Source of the DNA: Mesorhizobium sp. M1E.F.Ca.ET.045.02.1.1
GTDB taxonomy: Bacteria; Pseudomonadota; Alphaproteobacteria; Rhizobiales; Rhizobiaceae
Length of the DNA: 64,000 nt
Assembly (NCBI RefSeq): GCF_003952485.1
Contig: NZ_CP034447.1
Coordinates: 4,664,501-4,728,500 of the forward strand
Direction of reading: 5' to 3'
The notes below the pieces were generated by a model. That model searched no databases. It was given only the letters and a program-made list of their open reading frames with translations, and was not told the origin of the DNA. A program made the translations under genes and the position numbers. Each line of letters opens with the position of its first letter. Position 1 is the first letter of the stretch. Shown here in pieces: positions 41,309 through 49,645 of the stretch.

Positions 41309-41351
41309 TGGTCACGCGCCGAGCGCGTCAAGGTCGCGCGCTCAACCGGCA

Positions 41352-41633
41352 TCAGGCGACCTTGGCCGCGACCAGCGCGTCGATCTTGGCGCACAGGTTC
41401 TTCATGACGAAGTAATCGTCGGTCGAGGCCTTGCCGTCATTGACCTCCTGCGTCCACTTCTCCAGCGGCACCTTGATGCCGAATTCCTTGTCGATGGCAA
41501 AGACGATGTCGAGGAAATCGAGGCTGTCGATGCCGAGATCGTCGATGGTGTGGCTTTCGGGGGTGATGGTGTCGATATCGATCTCGCTGGTGTCGGCAAT
41601 GATCTTGGCGACTTTCTCGAACGTCGTGGACAA
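41352..41633 (-). CDS. acpXL: Acyl carrier protein AcpXL
   Basis: 93 residues starting at TTG 41633, with AAGGAAGAG five bases upstream; a Met-start reading would add a poorly conserved extension of about 46 residues. The 4'-phosphopantetheine attachment Ser37 is in GIDSLDF. The acidic helix pattern and the C-terminal [16 protein letters not shown] match AcpXL, the dedicated carrier of 27-hydroxyoctacosanoate. It leads the VLCFA operon that ends with lpxXL. Confidence 0.93.
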   Translation of the reverse strand: MSTTFEKVAKIIADTSEIDIDTITPESHTIDDLGIDSLDFLDIVFAIDKEFGIKVPLEKWTQEVNDGKASTDDYFVMKNLCAKIDALVAAKVA

Positions 41634-41763
41634 GGGCTCTTCCTTCGGGTTGCGGGCGGAATCTGTCCGCATCTTGTTTGGGCGCTGTCTAATCGGTTTT
41701 TCCCGGCAGGAAAAGGCCTGATGCGCCGGAGGCAGATGGGTAGGGGGTTGGGGAAACACAAGA

Positions 41764-41792
41764 AGGGCCACCGGTCGAACCGGCGGCCCTTC
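41764..41792. terminator. Terminator hairpin after the slipin gene
   Basis: Thirteen-base arms 41764-41776 and 41780-41792 pair with one mismatch around a CGA loop. It lies 24 bases after the slipin stop on the minus strand and 130 bases upstream of acpXL. Confidence 0.7.
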
Positions 41793-41816
41793 CCATTTTA
41801 CGCTGCGACACTTCCG

Positions 41817-42959
41817 CTATTCGCGGAGCTTGACCAGGTCGTTCAGCAGCCCGCCCGTCCCGTTGTGGACGGTGAACCGCTCGACCTTGCCGGCGATGGC
41901 CTCGAGAGCCTCGAGCTCCTTCAGCCGCAGCATCACCGGGTTCTCGGCCATCACCTTGGCCGTGTTGAGCAGCGAACGCGTGGCGTTCGTCTCCTCGCGG
42001 CGGCGGATGACGTTGGCCTCGGCCTGCTTCTCGGCCGAAACCACCTGGTTGAGGATCTCGCGCATTTCGCCCGGCAGGATGACATCCTTGAGCGCGATAT
42101 CGCTGACCTCGAGGCCGATCGCGGCCATGTCGGCACGCACCTTGGCCGCCGCCTCCTCGTCGACCGTCACCTTCTTGTCGAGGATCTGGTCGAGCGTGAG
42201 CGCGCCAAGCGTCTTGCGGAAGGCGTACTGCAGGGCACGGTAGAGGGCTTCCGCGAAGTCCTTCACCGTGCTCACCGCCGTCACCGGATCGACGACCCGG
42301 TATTCAGCGGCGATGTTGACGCGGATCGTCACGCGATCCTTGGTCAGCATTTCCTGCCCGGCGACGTCAAGCGACTGGCGCTTGAGGTCGACGACCTTCA
42401 CCTGGACCATACGTCCGACATTCCAGAAGGCGTGCACGCCCGCGGCAAGCGTGCGGGTGTAGACGCCGTCCACGAACAGCAACCCGACCTGGCCGTCCAC
42501 GACCGGATGCAGGAACGTGTGTTCCGTCTTCCGGGCCTGCCCGATCCGGCGCATCAAGGCCGGATCGACGGCCAGATCGGCCGCCGTGTCGACGGACGTC
42601 ACCTTCCACGGGCCGGCATCCGTCCACAGCACGAGCTTGCGGTCCGGAGTGAGAACGGCGTGGAGGGCGCCGTCGCGCTCGATGACGGCAATGTCGGTGC
42701 GCCCGGTGCGAACGACGGTGAAATGACGCGCGGCCACATCCGGGAGCTTGTCGAACAACGCCTTCTCGTAAGCCGAAACGAATTCCGGGTTCTTCAGGTC
42801 GTGCCTGGAGACTTCCAGGTTGCCGCGCCGGTTGGCGAGCCAATGCTCGCCCGGCATCAGGACAGCCTGGATCTCGCCCTTGTAGAGGGCGACGGCACGC
42901 TCATTTTCCTTCACGAGGACGCGCCGGCGTCCAAGAAGCTTTTCGAGAATGGTCTTCAT
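41817..42959 (-). CDS. Slipin (SPFH/band-7 domain) protein
   Basis: 380 residues from ATG 42959, which has AGGAG seven bases upstream. The first 100 residues are a distinct N-terminal part. The SPFH domain covers about 140-330: VTIRVNIAAEYRVVDPV, then FRKTLGALTLDQILDKKVTVDEE and VSDIALKDVILPGEMREI, ending in a coiled helix QAEANVIRRREETNATRSLLN. Slipins form membrane-associated rings. In proteobacterial RNA-repair loci slipin genes occur with RtcB, RtcR and tRNA-like RNAs (from memory). Here two tRNA-like genes lie upstream on the same strand, which makes such a role possible. No rtc genes are visible in the window. Confidence 0.88.
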   Translation of the reverse strand: MKTILEKLLGRRRVLVKENERAVALYKGEIQAVLMPGEHWLANRRGNLEVSRHDLKNPEFVSAYEKALFDKLPDVAARHFTVVRTGRTDIAVIERDGALHAVLTPDRKLVLWTDAGPWKVTSVDTAADLAVDPALMRRIGQARKTEHTFLHPVVDGQVGLLFVDGVYTRTLAAGVHAFWNVGRMVQVKVVDLKRQSLDVAGQEMLTKDRVTIRVNIAAEYRVVDPVTAVSTVKDFAEALYRALQYAFRKTLGALTLDQILDKKVTVDEEAAAKVRADMAAIGLEVSDIALKDVILPGEMREILNQVVSAEKQAEANVIRRREETNATRSLLNTAKVMAENPVMLRLKELEALEAIAGKVERFTVHNGTGGLLNDLVKLRE

Positions 42960-43323
42960 TGTTTTACTCCTGTCGGGCATGGCCCCATGCGAGGCGTCAA
43001 GTCATGCGTCGATCGTCCTTTCGTTTCTCGTTTCCATCGTCTCTTCTCAATTCCGGGCACGAATGATCCGGAGACCGGTGGCATCGCCAAGCGGCGGGCC
43101 TTCGGGAGCGGATCGCGGGGCGGCGAGGCGGGCATGGAGGCCAAAGCCTCCTTTGCCGGCACTGCCGCGCCTTGATCGTCACCGCGGGCCTGGCCGCGAG
43201 CCGATGGCGCAAGACATCTTGGGCCGGCGGGGCCGAAGCCCTGCCGTCCGTGAAGTCCTCGCAATCCGGTCCCCGGACCGTTTTTCAGATAACACCGTAA
43301 AAGGGTGCCTTGGCTTATCAGCC
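42960..43323. other. Leader region between the slipin gene and the tRNA-like genes; no gene seen
   Basis: About 360 bp without a credible gene. Immediately after the first tRNA-like gene the minus strand has a hairpin TTGGCT-GATA-AGCCAA, followed by GGCACCCTTTTACGG. An open frame of about 100 codons exists on the minus strand, but it is Arg/Pro-rich and overlaps the slipin start; I treat it as spurious. Confidence 0.6.
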
Positions 43324-43396
43324 AAATGGAGAAGGATTCGAACCTTCGGCCGTCAGATTATGAGTCTGATGCTCTACCCAACTGAGCTATCCGTGT
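43324..43396 (-). tRNA. tRNA-Met(CAU)-like gene with a mismatched acceptor stem
   Basis: 73 nucleotides fold as a full cloverleaf: D arm GCTC...GAGC, anticodon arm TCAGA-CTCATAA-TCTGA with anticodon CAU, and T arm GAAGG-TTCGAAT-CCTTC. The acceptor arms ACACGGA and TCCATTT pair at five of seven positions (2-71 and 4-69 mismatched), and no CCA is encoded. It starts one base after the preceding tRNA-like gene. It may be a decoy or a degenerate tRNA rather than a translating one. Confidence 0.6.
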
Positions 43397-43397
43397 C

Positions 43398-43462
43398 GTG
43401 GGTGTGGGAATCGAACCCTGCCTCCGGAGCCAAATCCGGCGCTCTCCATGAGCTACACCCGC
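43398..43462 (-). ncRNA. Degenerate tRNA-like RNA (Gln- or Pro-like anticodon loop)
   Basis: 65 nucleotides. Acceptor arms GCGGGTG and CACCCAC pair at six of seven positions. The D arm is GCTC-ATGGA-GAGC with a shortened loop. The anticodon stem CCGGA/TCCGG closes a six-base loop TTTGGC, one base short of normal; adding a T would give a Gln(UUG) loop. The T stem has only three good pairs (GGG-TTCGATT-CCC). It abuts the Met-like gene with one base between. It is not a normal tRNA, yet the overall cloverleaf is kept. Confidence 0.55.
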
Positions 43463-43576
43463 AAGTCCCAACACTCCGAAACGGCACCGTACACAGCGCG
43501 GCAAAGCCGCCTGCGCGGGCGGAGACGAAAGCTCCAACCGTTGTGCTCGCTTCGGTTTTCGTGACCGGGAGCGCGC

Positions 43577-43604
43577 CTATAGACCCTGCGACGGGTTGTC
43601 GCAA
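43577..43604 (-). promoter_or_regulatory. Possible sigma-70-type promoter for the tRNA-like pair
   Basis: On the minus strand, TTGCGA (43599-43604) and CTATAG (43577-43582) are separated by 16 bases. The site lies about 110 bases before the first tRNA-like gene. The -10 box differs from consensus, so this is a candidate only. Confidence 0.35.
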
Positions 43605-43675
43605 GCGCCATTGTCGCGGTGGATTTGCGGCGTCTTCCGGGAGTTGTATTTCGGCAACACCAGCATGAGGCTGTG

Positions 43676-44224
43676 TCAGAAGGTAACCCGGCCGAGCACC
43701 TTGAGGCCGTCGCCGTCCGGCGCCACCACCACGGCCTCGCCCTCGCGCGGCGCGATGCCGGTAAGCGCCACGATGTTCTCCAGATGCGTGACCAGCACCA
43801 GATTGTCGGATCCGGAATAGCCCCGGATTTCCTTTATGATCGCCGCCATCTGCGCGGCCTTCTCAGCCGGATCGGTTTTCAGAAGATCGAGCGGCGCGAA
43901 GGGTTCCGGTTCGGACTCGAAAGCGATGCGAGCGGTGTCGAGGCAGCGGCAGTAGCGGCTGGAGAGCACACGCTCGATGGGGGCCGCACGGGCCGCGAAG
44001 AGCGCGCCGATGCGGCTCGCCTGTTGCTTGCCGCGCTCCGAAAGATTGAGCTGGCTCGAGCAATTGCCGATGTCGAAATTCGCCGGGTCCGCGGCGCCTG
44101 TTACGAAGGCGTGGCGAAGCAGGACGATATGGCCGCCGTCGCGCAGCAGCGCCCAGCCCGCGTCGGTGGCGTGGGCGAGGGTCGGAACGGCAAGCAGGAA
44201 AAGCGCCAGGGCAAGTCGCAGCAT
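43676..44224 (-). CDS. Histidine phosphatase family protein, exported
   Basis: 182 residues from ATG 44224, with AAGGAC upstream. Signal peptide at 1-19 (MLRLALALFLLAVPTLAHA). The phosphohistidine motif is LLRHAF, with His38 the nucleophile, and the second catalytic His is in VTHLENI. SERGKQQASRIGALF and SSRYCRCLDTARIAF are typical of the SixA/PhoE-like branch. It removes phosphate from an unknown periplasmic substrate. The AEC transporter is divergent across 173 bp. Confidence 0.85.
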   Translation of the reverse strand: MLRLALALFLLAVPTLAHATDAGWALLRDGGHIVLLRHAFVTGAADPANFDIGNCSSQLNLSERGKQQASRIGALFAARAAPIERVLSSRYCRCLDTARIAFESEPEPFAPLDLLKTDPAEKAAQMAAIIKEIRGYSGSDNLVLVTHLENIVALTGIAPREGEAVVVAPDGDGLKVLGRVTF

Positions 44225-44397
44225 GAGAAGTCCTTGTGGCTGCCCAAGAGGCCGGGGGCCATGATCGGCATATAGGGACCGCAAAGCCGGCTGAAAAACA
44301 AGCGGAGGACCGGCGGGTGGGTGAAGGGTGGTTCCGTTGGCCGATTGCACCGCGATCGGGGCTCGCCTATCACGGGAAAAATGTCTCCGCCCCGAAA

Positions 44398-45348
44398 ATG
44401 ACTCCGCTCACCGAAACCGTTCTTTTCGTCTTCAGCCTCGTCGCGCTCGGCTATCTCGCCGGGTTCACCGGCTATCTGCGGCCGGCAAGTGGGGAGGGCA
44501 TATCCGAGTTCGCCGTCAACGTGGCGATGCCGCTGCTGCTCTTCCAGACAATGGTGAAGTCCGATTTCCACGGCGTGGCGCCCTGGTCGCTGTGGGGCGC
44601 CTATTTTGTGTCGGCTGCCGTCACCTGGGCCGCCGGCCATCTGGTCACGACGCGCATCTTCGGCCGTGACGCCCGCGCCGGCATCGTCGGTGGCGTGTCC
44701 TCGGCCTATTCCAATGTCGTGCTGCTCGGCGCACCTTTCATCCTCGGTATTTTTGGTCCGAGCGGCTTCGAGGTGCTGTCGCTGCTGGTCTCGGTTCACC
44801 TGCCGATCATGATGATGGCCTCGATCGTGCTGTTCGAAATGTTCGGCCGTAACGGCGGCGAGCAGGTGCATCCGCTGCGCGTCATCAAGAACTTTCTCAG
44901 GCGGCTGTTCGTCAATCCGCTGATCATCGGCATTCTGGCGGGGCTTGCCTGGCGCTTCATCGGCGCGCCGCTGCCGGCGCTTATCGGGCGGCTGGTCGAC
45001 GCGCTGGCCGATACGGCCGGGCCGATAGCGCTGTTTGCCATGGGGCTCAGCCTGCGCCGCTTCGGCATCTCCGGCAACATCCGGCCGGCGCTCACGCTGT
45101 CGGTGCTCAAGTTGTTCCTGATGCCGGCGCTTGTTCTTCTCCTGGTCTGGCTGCTCGGCCTGCCGCCGCTGACGGCAAAGGTGGCCGTGGTGGTGGCGGC
45201 GCTGCCATCCGGCGTCAATTCCTACCTCATCGCCGTCCAGTTCAACACCGGCCAGGCGCTGGCCTCGAACCAGATGACAATCGCCACGGCAAGCGCTGTG
45301 CTGACCACGTCATTCTGGCTGACGGTGGTCGTCAACGTGTTCGGCTAG
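44398..45348 (+). CDS. AEC-family transporter
   Basis: 316 residues from ATG 44398. Ten membrane helices in two inverted halves of five. Family landmarks: GYLAGFTGYLRPASGEGISEFAVNVAMP early, SSAYSNVVLLGAPFI with the conserved Asn in the first half, and VVAALPSGVNSYLIAVQF in the second half. It moves carboxylates or malonate-type anions, or auxin-like compounds, across the inner membrane. No linked enzyme gene reveals the cargo. Confidence 0.87.
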   Translation: MTPLTETVLFVFSLVALGYLAGFTGYLRPASGEGISEFAVNVAMPLLLFQTMVKSDFHGVAPWSLWGAYFVSAAVTWAAGHLVTTRIFGRDARAGIVGGVSSAYSNVVLLGAPFILGIFGPSGFEVLSLLVSVHLPIMMMASIVLFEMFGRNGGEQVHPLRVIKNFLRRLFVNPLIIGILAGLAWRFIGAPLPALIGRLVDALADTAGPIALFAMGLSLRRFGISGNIRPALTLSVLKLFLMPALVLLLVWLLGLPPLTAKVAVVVAALPSGVNSYLIAVQFNTGQALASNQMTIATASAVLTTSFWLTVVVNVFG

Positions 45349-45519
45349 AGCCAATCGGCCCGGCCGGCGCTCGCTTTTGCTGGCCCAACCCCTATATGCC
45401 ATCTTGTGATTGCTTGCAGGGCTTTCCCTAGGTAAGAGCATTGCGCCAGCGTGCGGCCCTGCACGCCCATCGAATATCCAGAAAAACGGCCGATCAGCGC
45501 GCCGAACGGAGGCCAGACC

Positions 45520-46977
45520 ATGCTTCAGAAAACCAGCCATTTCATGCGCCAGGCCAATCTCATCAACGGCGAATGGGTGCAGGCCGACAGCGGCCAGACC
45601 GTCGACGTCAACAACCCGGCCACCGGCCTCAAGATCGGCACCGTGCCGAAGGCCGGCAAAGCCGAAACGCGCCGCGCCATCGAGGCCGCCGAGGAGGCGT
45701 TCAAGACCTGGCGCAAGACGACCGCGCTCGAGCGCTCGAAGCTCTTGCGCAAGCTGCATGACGCGATGATGGACAATCAGGACGTGCTTGCCGAGCTGCT
45801 GACCATCGAACAGGGCAAGTCGCTGTTCGAATCCAAGGGCGAGATCGGCTCCGCCGCGGCCTATATCCTTTGGTTCGCCGAGGAGGGCCGCCGCACCTAT
45901 GGCGACATCGTGCCGTCGCCGTGGGGCGACCGCCGCATCCTGGTGACCAAGGAGCCGGTCGGCGTCATCGCCGCCATCACGCCTTGGAATTTTCCGTCCT
46001 CGATGCTTGCCCGCAAGCTCGGCCCGGCGCTGGCCGCAGGCTGCACGGCGGTGGTCAAGCCGGCCTCGCAGACGCCTTACTCCGGTCTCGCCTGGGGCGC
46101 GCTCGCCGAGGAGGTCGGCTTCCCCAAGGGCGTCATCAACATCCTGACCGGCTCGGCCGGCGAGATCGGCGACGAGATCTGCGCCAACCCGCTGGTCAAG
46201 AAGATCACCTTCACCGGCTCGACCGAGGTCGGCAAGATCCTCATCCAGAAGTCGTCCGTGACGGTCAAGAAAGTCTCGATGGAGCTCGGCGGCAATGCGC
46301 CGTTCATCGTCTTCGACGACGCCGACGTCGACCGCGCCGTCACCGGCGCCATCACCGCCAAGTACCGCAATTCGGGCCAGACCTGCGTCTGCACCAACCG
46401 CTTCCTCGTCCAGGCCGGCGTCTATGACAAGTTCGTCGAGAAGCTGGCCGCCGCCAGCAACGATCTGAAGGTCGGTTCCGGCCTGGAAGAAGGCGTCCAG
46501 CAGGGGCCGCTGATCGACGATAAGGCGGTCGAGAAGGTCGAGGAACTGATCGCCGACGCGACGTCGAAGGGCGGCAAGGTCGTCGCCGGCGGCAAGCGCC
46601 ATGCGCTCGGCGGCTCGTTCTTCCAGCCGACCGTCATCGCCAATGCGACGCCGAAGATGCGCTTCATGAAGGAAGAGATCTTCGGGCCGGTCGCACCGGT
46701 GTTCAAATTCGACACCGAGGAGGAGGCGATCGCCTTGGCCAACGATACCGAGTTCGGCTTGGCCTGCTACTTCTACACCGGCGATCTCGGCCGCGCCTTC
46801 CGGGTCATGGAAGGGCTGAAATACGGCATGGTCGGCGTCAATGAGGGCCTGATCACCACCCCCGAGGCGCCGTTCGGCGGCGTCAAGGAATCGGGCCTCG
46901 GCAAGGAAGGCGGACATCAGGGCATCGAGGATTACCTCGACACCAAATATGTCTGCATCGGCGGCCTCGGCCTCTGA
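45520..46977 (+). CDS. gabD: NAD(P)-dependent succinate-semialdehyde dehydrogenase
   Basis: 485 residues from ATG 45520, with ACGGAGG eight bases upstream. Aldehyde dehydrogenase landmarks: PWNFPSSMLARKLGPALAAG near 150, the catalytic Glu in MELGGNAP and the catalytic Cys in NSGQTCVCTNR. The closeness of two Cys (TCVC) is usual for SSADH. It oxidises succinate semialdehyde to succinate in GABA breakdown. The neighbours (AEC transporter, galM) are not obviously related. Specificity for this substrate rests on overall similarity and is probable rather than certain. Confidence 0.88.
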   Translation: MLQKTSHFMRQANLINGEWVQADSGQTVDVNNPATGLKIGTVPKAGKAETRRAIEAAEEAFKTWRKTTALERSKLLRKLHDAMMDNQDVLAELLTIEQGKSLFESKGEIGSAAAYILWFAEEGRRTYGDIVPSPWGDRRILVTKEPVGVIAAITPWNFPSSMLARKLGPALAAGCTAVVKPASQTPYSGLAWGALAEEVGFPKGVINILTGSAGEIGDEICANPLVKKITFTGSTEVGKILIQKSSVTVKKVSMELGGNAPFIVFDDADVDRAVTGAITAKYRNSGQTCVCTNRFLVQAGVYDKFVEKLAAASNDLKVGSGLEEGVQQGPLIDDKAVEKVEELIADATSKGGKVVAGGKRHALGGSFFQPTVIANATPKMRFMKEEIFGPVAPVFKFDTEEEAIALANDTEFGLACYFYTGDLGRAFRVMEGLKYGMVGVNEGLITTPEAPFGGVKESGLGKEGGHQGIEDYLDTKYVCIGGLGL

Positions 46978-47072
46978 TAGCCGATCACGGAGCGGGGCAG
47001 GCGCCTGGCCTGCCCTTGCCGGATCAAAGGGCGCCGGCCTAAATCGACTGATCAAAAACTGGCATTTCGGGC

Positions 47073-48098
47073 ATGGCGATGAAGGACGGCGAGGTCTTCG
47101 GCACGACGCAGGCGGGCGAGGCCGTTCGCCGCTTCACCATCCGCGGCGGCGGCCTCACCGCCAACATCATCGGACTCGGCGCGATCATCCAGGATCTGCG
47201 GCTCACCGGTCACGACGCGCCGCTGGTGCTGGGCTACGACCGGTTCGAGCCCTACGAGACCGACCGCGCCTATTTCGGCGCAGTTGTCGGCCGCTTCGCC
47301 AACCGCATTCGCGACGGCCGCTTCACAATCGCCGGCAATCGCTACCAGACGGAACGCAACTTTCTGGGCAAGCACACGCTGCATGGCGGCTCGGAAGGCT
47401 ATTTCCACCGTCCGTGGACCGTCTCGCTGCATGGGCGCGATTTCGTGACGCTGACGCTGCACGATCCGGATGGCACAATGGGCTTTCCCGGCGCGCTGGA
47501 CGTCACCTGCACTTATCGGCTGAAGATCCCCGGCACGCTCAGCATGGAACTGACCGCCACCTGCGAGGAGCCGACGCTCTGCAACCTCGCGCAGCATTCC
47601 TACTTCAATCTCGACGATGGCGGGGACGGCGACATCCTCGACCATCGGCTGATGCTCAATGCCAGCGCCTACACGCCCGTCGACGGCGAGATGATCCCGA
47701 CCGGTGCGGTAAAGCCGGTCGACGGCACGCCCTTTGATTTCCGCCAGGCGCGGCCGTTGCGTATGGAAACGGAAGGCGAGCAGCTTCCCTACGACCTGAA
47801 TTTCTGCCTCGCCTCCAGCCGTGGACCGCTTCACCAGGCGGCCTGGGTGCAAGGCGCCAATTCGGGCGTCGAGATGGAAGTCTGGACGACGGAACCCGGC
47901 TTGCAGCTCTATATCGGCCAGTATGTCGCGCCATCGTCGCCCGGGCTGGATGGCCGCCGCTACAAGGCGTTTTCGGGTTTCTGCCTCGAAGCGCAAGCGT
48001 GGCCCGATGCGCCGAACCGGCCCTATTTCCCGCAGGCCACGTTGTGGCCGGGGCAGATCTACCGTCAAGTGACGGAATATCGGTTCAGACTGCCCTGA
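47073..48098 (+). CDS. galM: Aldose 1-epimerase
   Basis: 341 residues of the galactose mutarotase fold. The active residues appear in GRFANRIRDGRFTIAG, HTLHGGSEGYFHRPW (first His), CNLAQHSYFNLDDGG (second His) and the C-terminal FSGFCLEAQAWPDAPN (Glu). It interconverts alpha and beta anomers of hexoses. It converges with a PfkB kinase, so a sugar-acid or hexose role is possible, but the two are on opposite strands. Confidence 0.9.
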   Translation: MAMKDGEVFGTTQAGEAVRRFTIRGGGLTANIIGLGAIIQDLRLTGHDAPLVLGYDRFEPYETDRAYFGAVVGRFANRIRDGRFTIAGNRYQTERNFLGKHTLHGGSEGYFHRPWTVSLHGRDFVTLTLHDPDGTMGFPGALDVTCTYRLKIPGTLSMELTATCEEPTLCNLAQHSYFNLDDGGDGDILDHRLMLNASAYTPVDGEMIPTGAVKPVDGTPFDFRQARPLRMETEGEQLPYDLNFCLASSRGPLHQAAWVQGANSGVEMEVWTTEPGLQLYIGQYVAPSSPGLDGRRYKAFSGFCLEAQAWPDAPNRPYFPQATLWPGQIYRQVTEYRFRLP

Positions 48099-48116
48099 TC
48101 GCGGTATCGGGAAGCC

Positions 48117-49037
48117 TTAGTTCCCGAAGGCAGCCCGCAGGGTCTCGAACGGCGCCAGCGCGCCACGGACCTGAACGACGGCGGCGGCGACGCGATGTGC
48201 AAGGACAGCCGAGTCGGCGGGCGCATGGCCGGCAAGCCGGGCGGCCAGATAGCCGCCATTGAAGGAATCGCCGGCGCCTGTGGTATCGACTGGCGTGGCG
48301 ACATGAACGGCCGCCACGGTTTGTAACGCTCCGCTCACGGCAAGCATCGCCGGCTGCTCGCCATTCTTAACGACGACCTCGCCGACCAGCCCCTCGATCC
48401 TTTCCGCGGTCGCCTGCGGTGTCTCGTCGCCGAACAGCATCTGCTCGTCGGGGAAAGTCGGCAGCGCGATATCGGCGACGGCAAGCGCTTCCAGGATCGC
48501 GACCTGCGCCGTCTCGCGGTTCTGCCAGAGCCTGGGGCGGTAGTTTGGATCGAAAGCGACGAGGGAACCGGCTGCGCCGGCTTTGGCGACAGCGGCAAGC
48601 AAGGTCTTGCGCGCCGCTTCGTCCAGAATTGCCAAGGTGATTCCTGAAAAATAGACAAGCGCCTGGTTTTCAAGGCTTTTCGCCAGCGCTGCAGGATCGG
48701 AGGCCAGCTGGCGCGCCGCCGCGTCGCTTCGCCAGTAGGTGAAGGCGCGCTCGGCTCCGGTGAGTGTTATGGCGTAAAGGCCGGGCCTTGCGCCGGCGAT
48801 GACCGGGCTGTTGCCGATGCCGATACCGTTTTGTGCGAAGAAGCCGATCTGATCGCGCGAAAAAGGATCATCGCCGAAGGCCGAGACATAGGTCGCCGGG
48901 CGGTCCGGACTCAGCGCATGCAGCGCCCACAGCGTGTTGAAGGTGTCGCCGGCAAAGCCCATGCGCCAGTTCGGCCCCGCCTGGCCCGACAGTTCGAGCA
49001 TGCATTCGCCGATCGAAGCAACACCGTTGGCGGCCAT
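48117..49037 (-). CDS. PfkB-family sugar kinase (probable 2-keto-3-deoxygluconate kinase)
   Basis: 306 residues. N-terminal SIGECMLELSGQAGPNWRMGFAGDTFNTLW marks the KdgK branch of ribokinase-like sugar kinases. The C-terminal anion hole and catalytic Asp are in DTTGAGDSFNGGYLAAR. It phosphorylates 2-keto-3-deoxygluconate or a related sugar acid with ATP. The kdgK name is probable, since other PfkB kinases share these motifs. Confidence 0.82.
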   Translation of the reverse strand: MAANGVASIGECMLELSGQAGPNWRMGFAGDTFNTLWALHALSPDRPATYVSAFGDDPFSRDQIGFFAQNGIGIGNSPVIAGARPGLYAITLTGAERAFTYWRSDAAARQLASDPAALAKSLENQALVYFSGITLAILDEAARKTLLAAVAKAGAAGSLVAFDPNYRPRLWQNRETAQVAILEALAVADIALPTFPDEQMLFGDETPQATAERIEGLVGEVVVKNGEQPAMLAVSGALQTVAAVHVATPVDTTGAGDSFNGGYLAARLAGHAPADSAVLAHRVAAAVVQVRGALAPFETLRAAFGN

Positions 49038-49194
49038 GGGGGTTCCTTTCTCCTAAAACGATGCTGCTGTAGCTTTTTGCAACCGGCAGCGCCATGCTTG
49101 GCTAAGGCCGAATTTTGCGCCAGAAGCGATTTCCCACAGGCGGGACGGGATGCGGCACGCAGCCCGTGACGTTATCAGCCGAAGAGGAACCGGT

Positions 49195-49638
49195 TTGGCA
49201 TCGATATGGCGTTACATTCTCGCTGGTCTTGGTTTGGCCGCCCTGGTGGTCGGCGTCCTGACGGTTGTCTACCTGACGGCGCCGCACTCGCCGCAAGGTC
49301 CCGACACGTCGCGCTCGAAGAAGACGGCGAATGGCCTGTTCGTTGCGAGCTTCGAGCCGGAACGCGGCGTGATACGGCAAGGCGAGCTGCAATCCTGGCT
49401 GCTGACGCTGAAGACCGCCGCCGGTGCTCCGGTGGAAGGCGCCGCGATCACCGTTTCCGGCGGCATGCCACAGCACAATCACGGCCTGCCGACCAGTCCG
49501 CAGGCGACCGACTATCTGGGCGAGGGGCGCTACCGCATCGACGGGGTGAAATTCACCATGGGCGGCTGGTGGCAGCTGCGCTTCGCCGTCTCGGCGGCGG
49601 CGGGCTCCGATTCCGTTGTCTTCAACATCGTGTTGTGA
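49195..49638 (+). CDS. FixH/YtkA-like small membrane-anchored protein, possible MauG partner
   Basis: 147 residues if TTG 49195 is the start (GAGG seven bases upstream); an ATG at 49150 would add 15 residues. One membrane helix at about 7-27 anchors a periplasmic domain of immunoglobulin-like strands. It contains GGMPQHNHGLPTSP (His94, His96) and TMGGWWQLRF (Trp125, Trp126), the pattern of YtkA/FixH-like copper- or redox-associated domains. The MauG-type gene begins seven bases after its stop. Paired His and Trp residues next to a MauG gene suggest it may be the protein whose residues are oxidised. That is inference. Confidence 0.7.
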   Translation: MASIWRYILAGLGLAALVVGVLTVVYLTAPHSPQGPDTSRSKKTANGLFVASFEPERGVIRQGELQSWLLTLKTAAGAPVEGAAITVSGGMPQHNHGLPTSPQATDYLGEGRYRIDGVKFTMGGWWQLRFAVSAAAGSDSVVFNIVL

Positions 49639-49645
49639 GTGGCCG

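Noticed and set aside
41550..43175. Long plus-strand frame of 541 codons
   Set aside because: It is opposite the acpXL and slipin genes, has shadow composition (Asp/Gly/Arg/His-rich), and carries no motif.
42960..43323. Sigma-54 promoter (RtcR type) before slipin
   Set aside because: GGCACCCTTTTACGG lacks the GC at the correct -12 spacing and no good match to TGGCAC-N5-TTGC was found.
43324..43462. Prophage tRNA cluster
   Set aside because: No phage structural or integrase genes near; only two defective tRNA-like genes.
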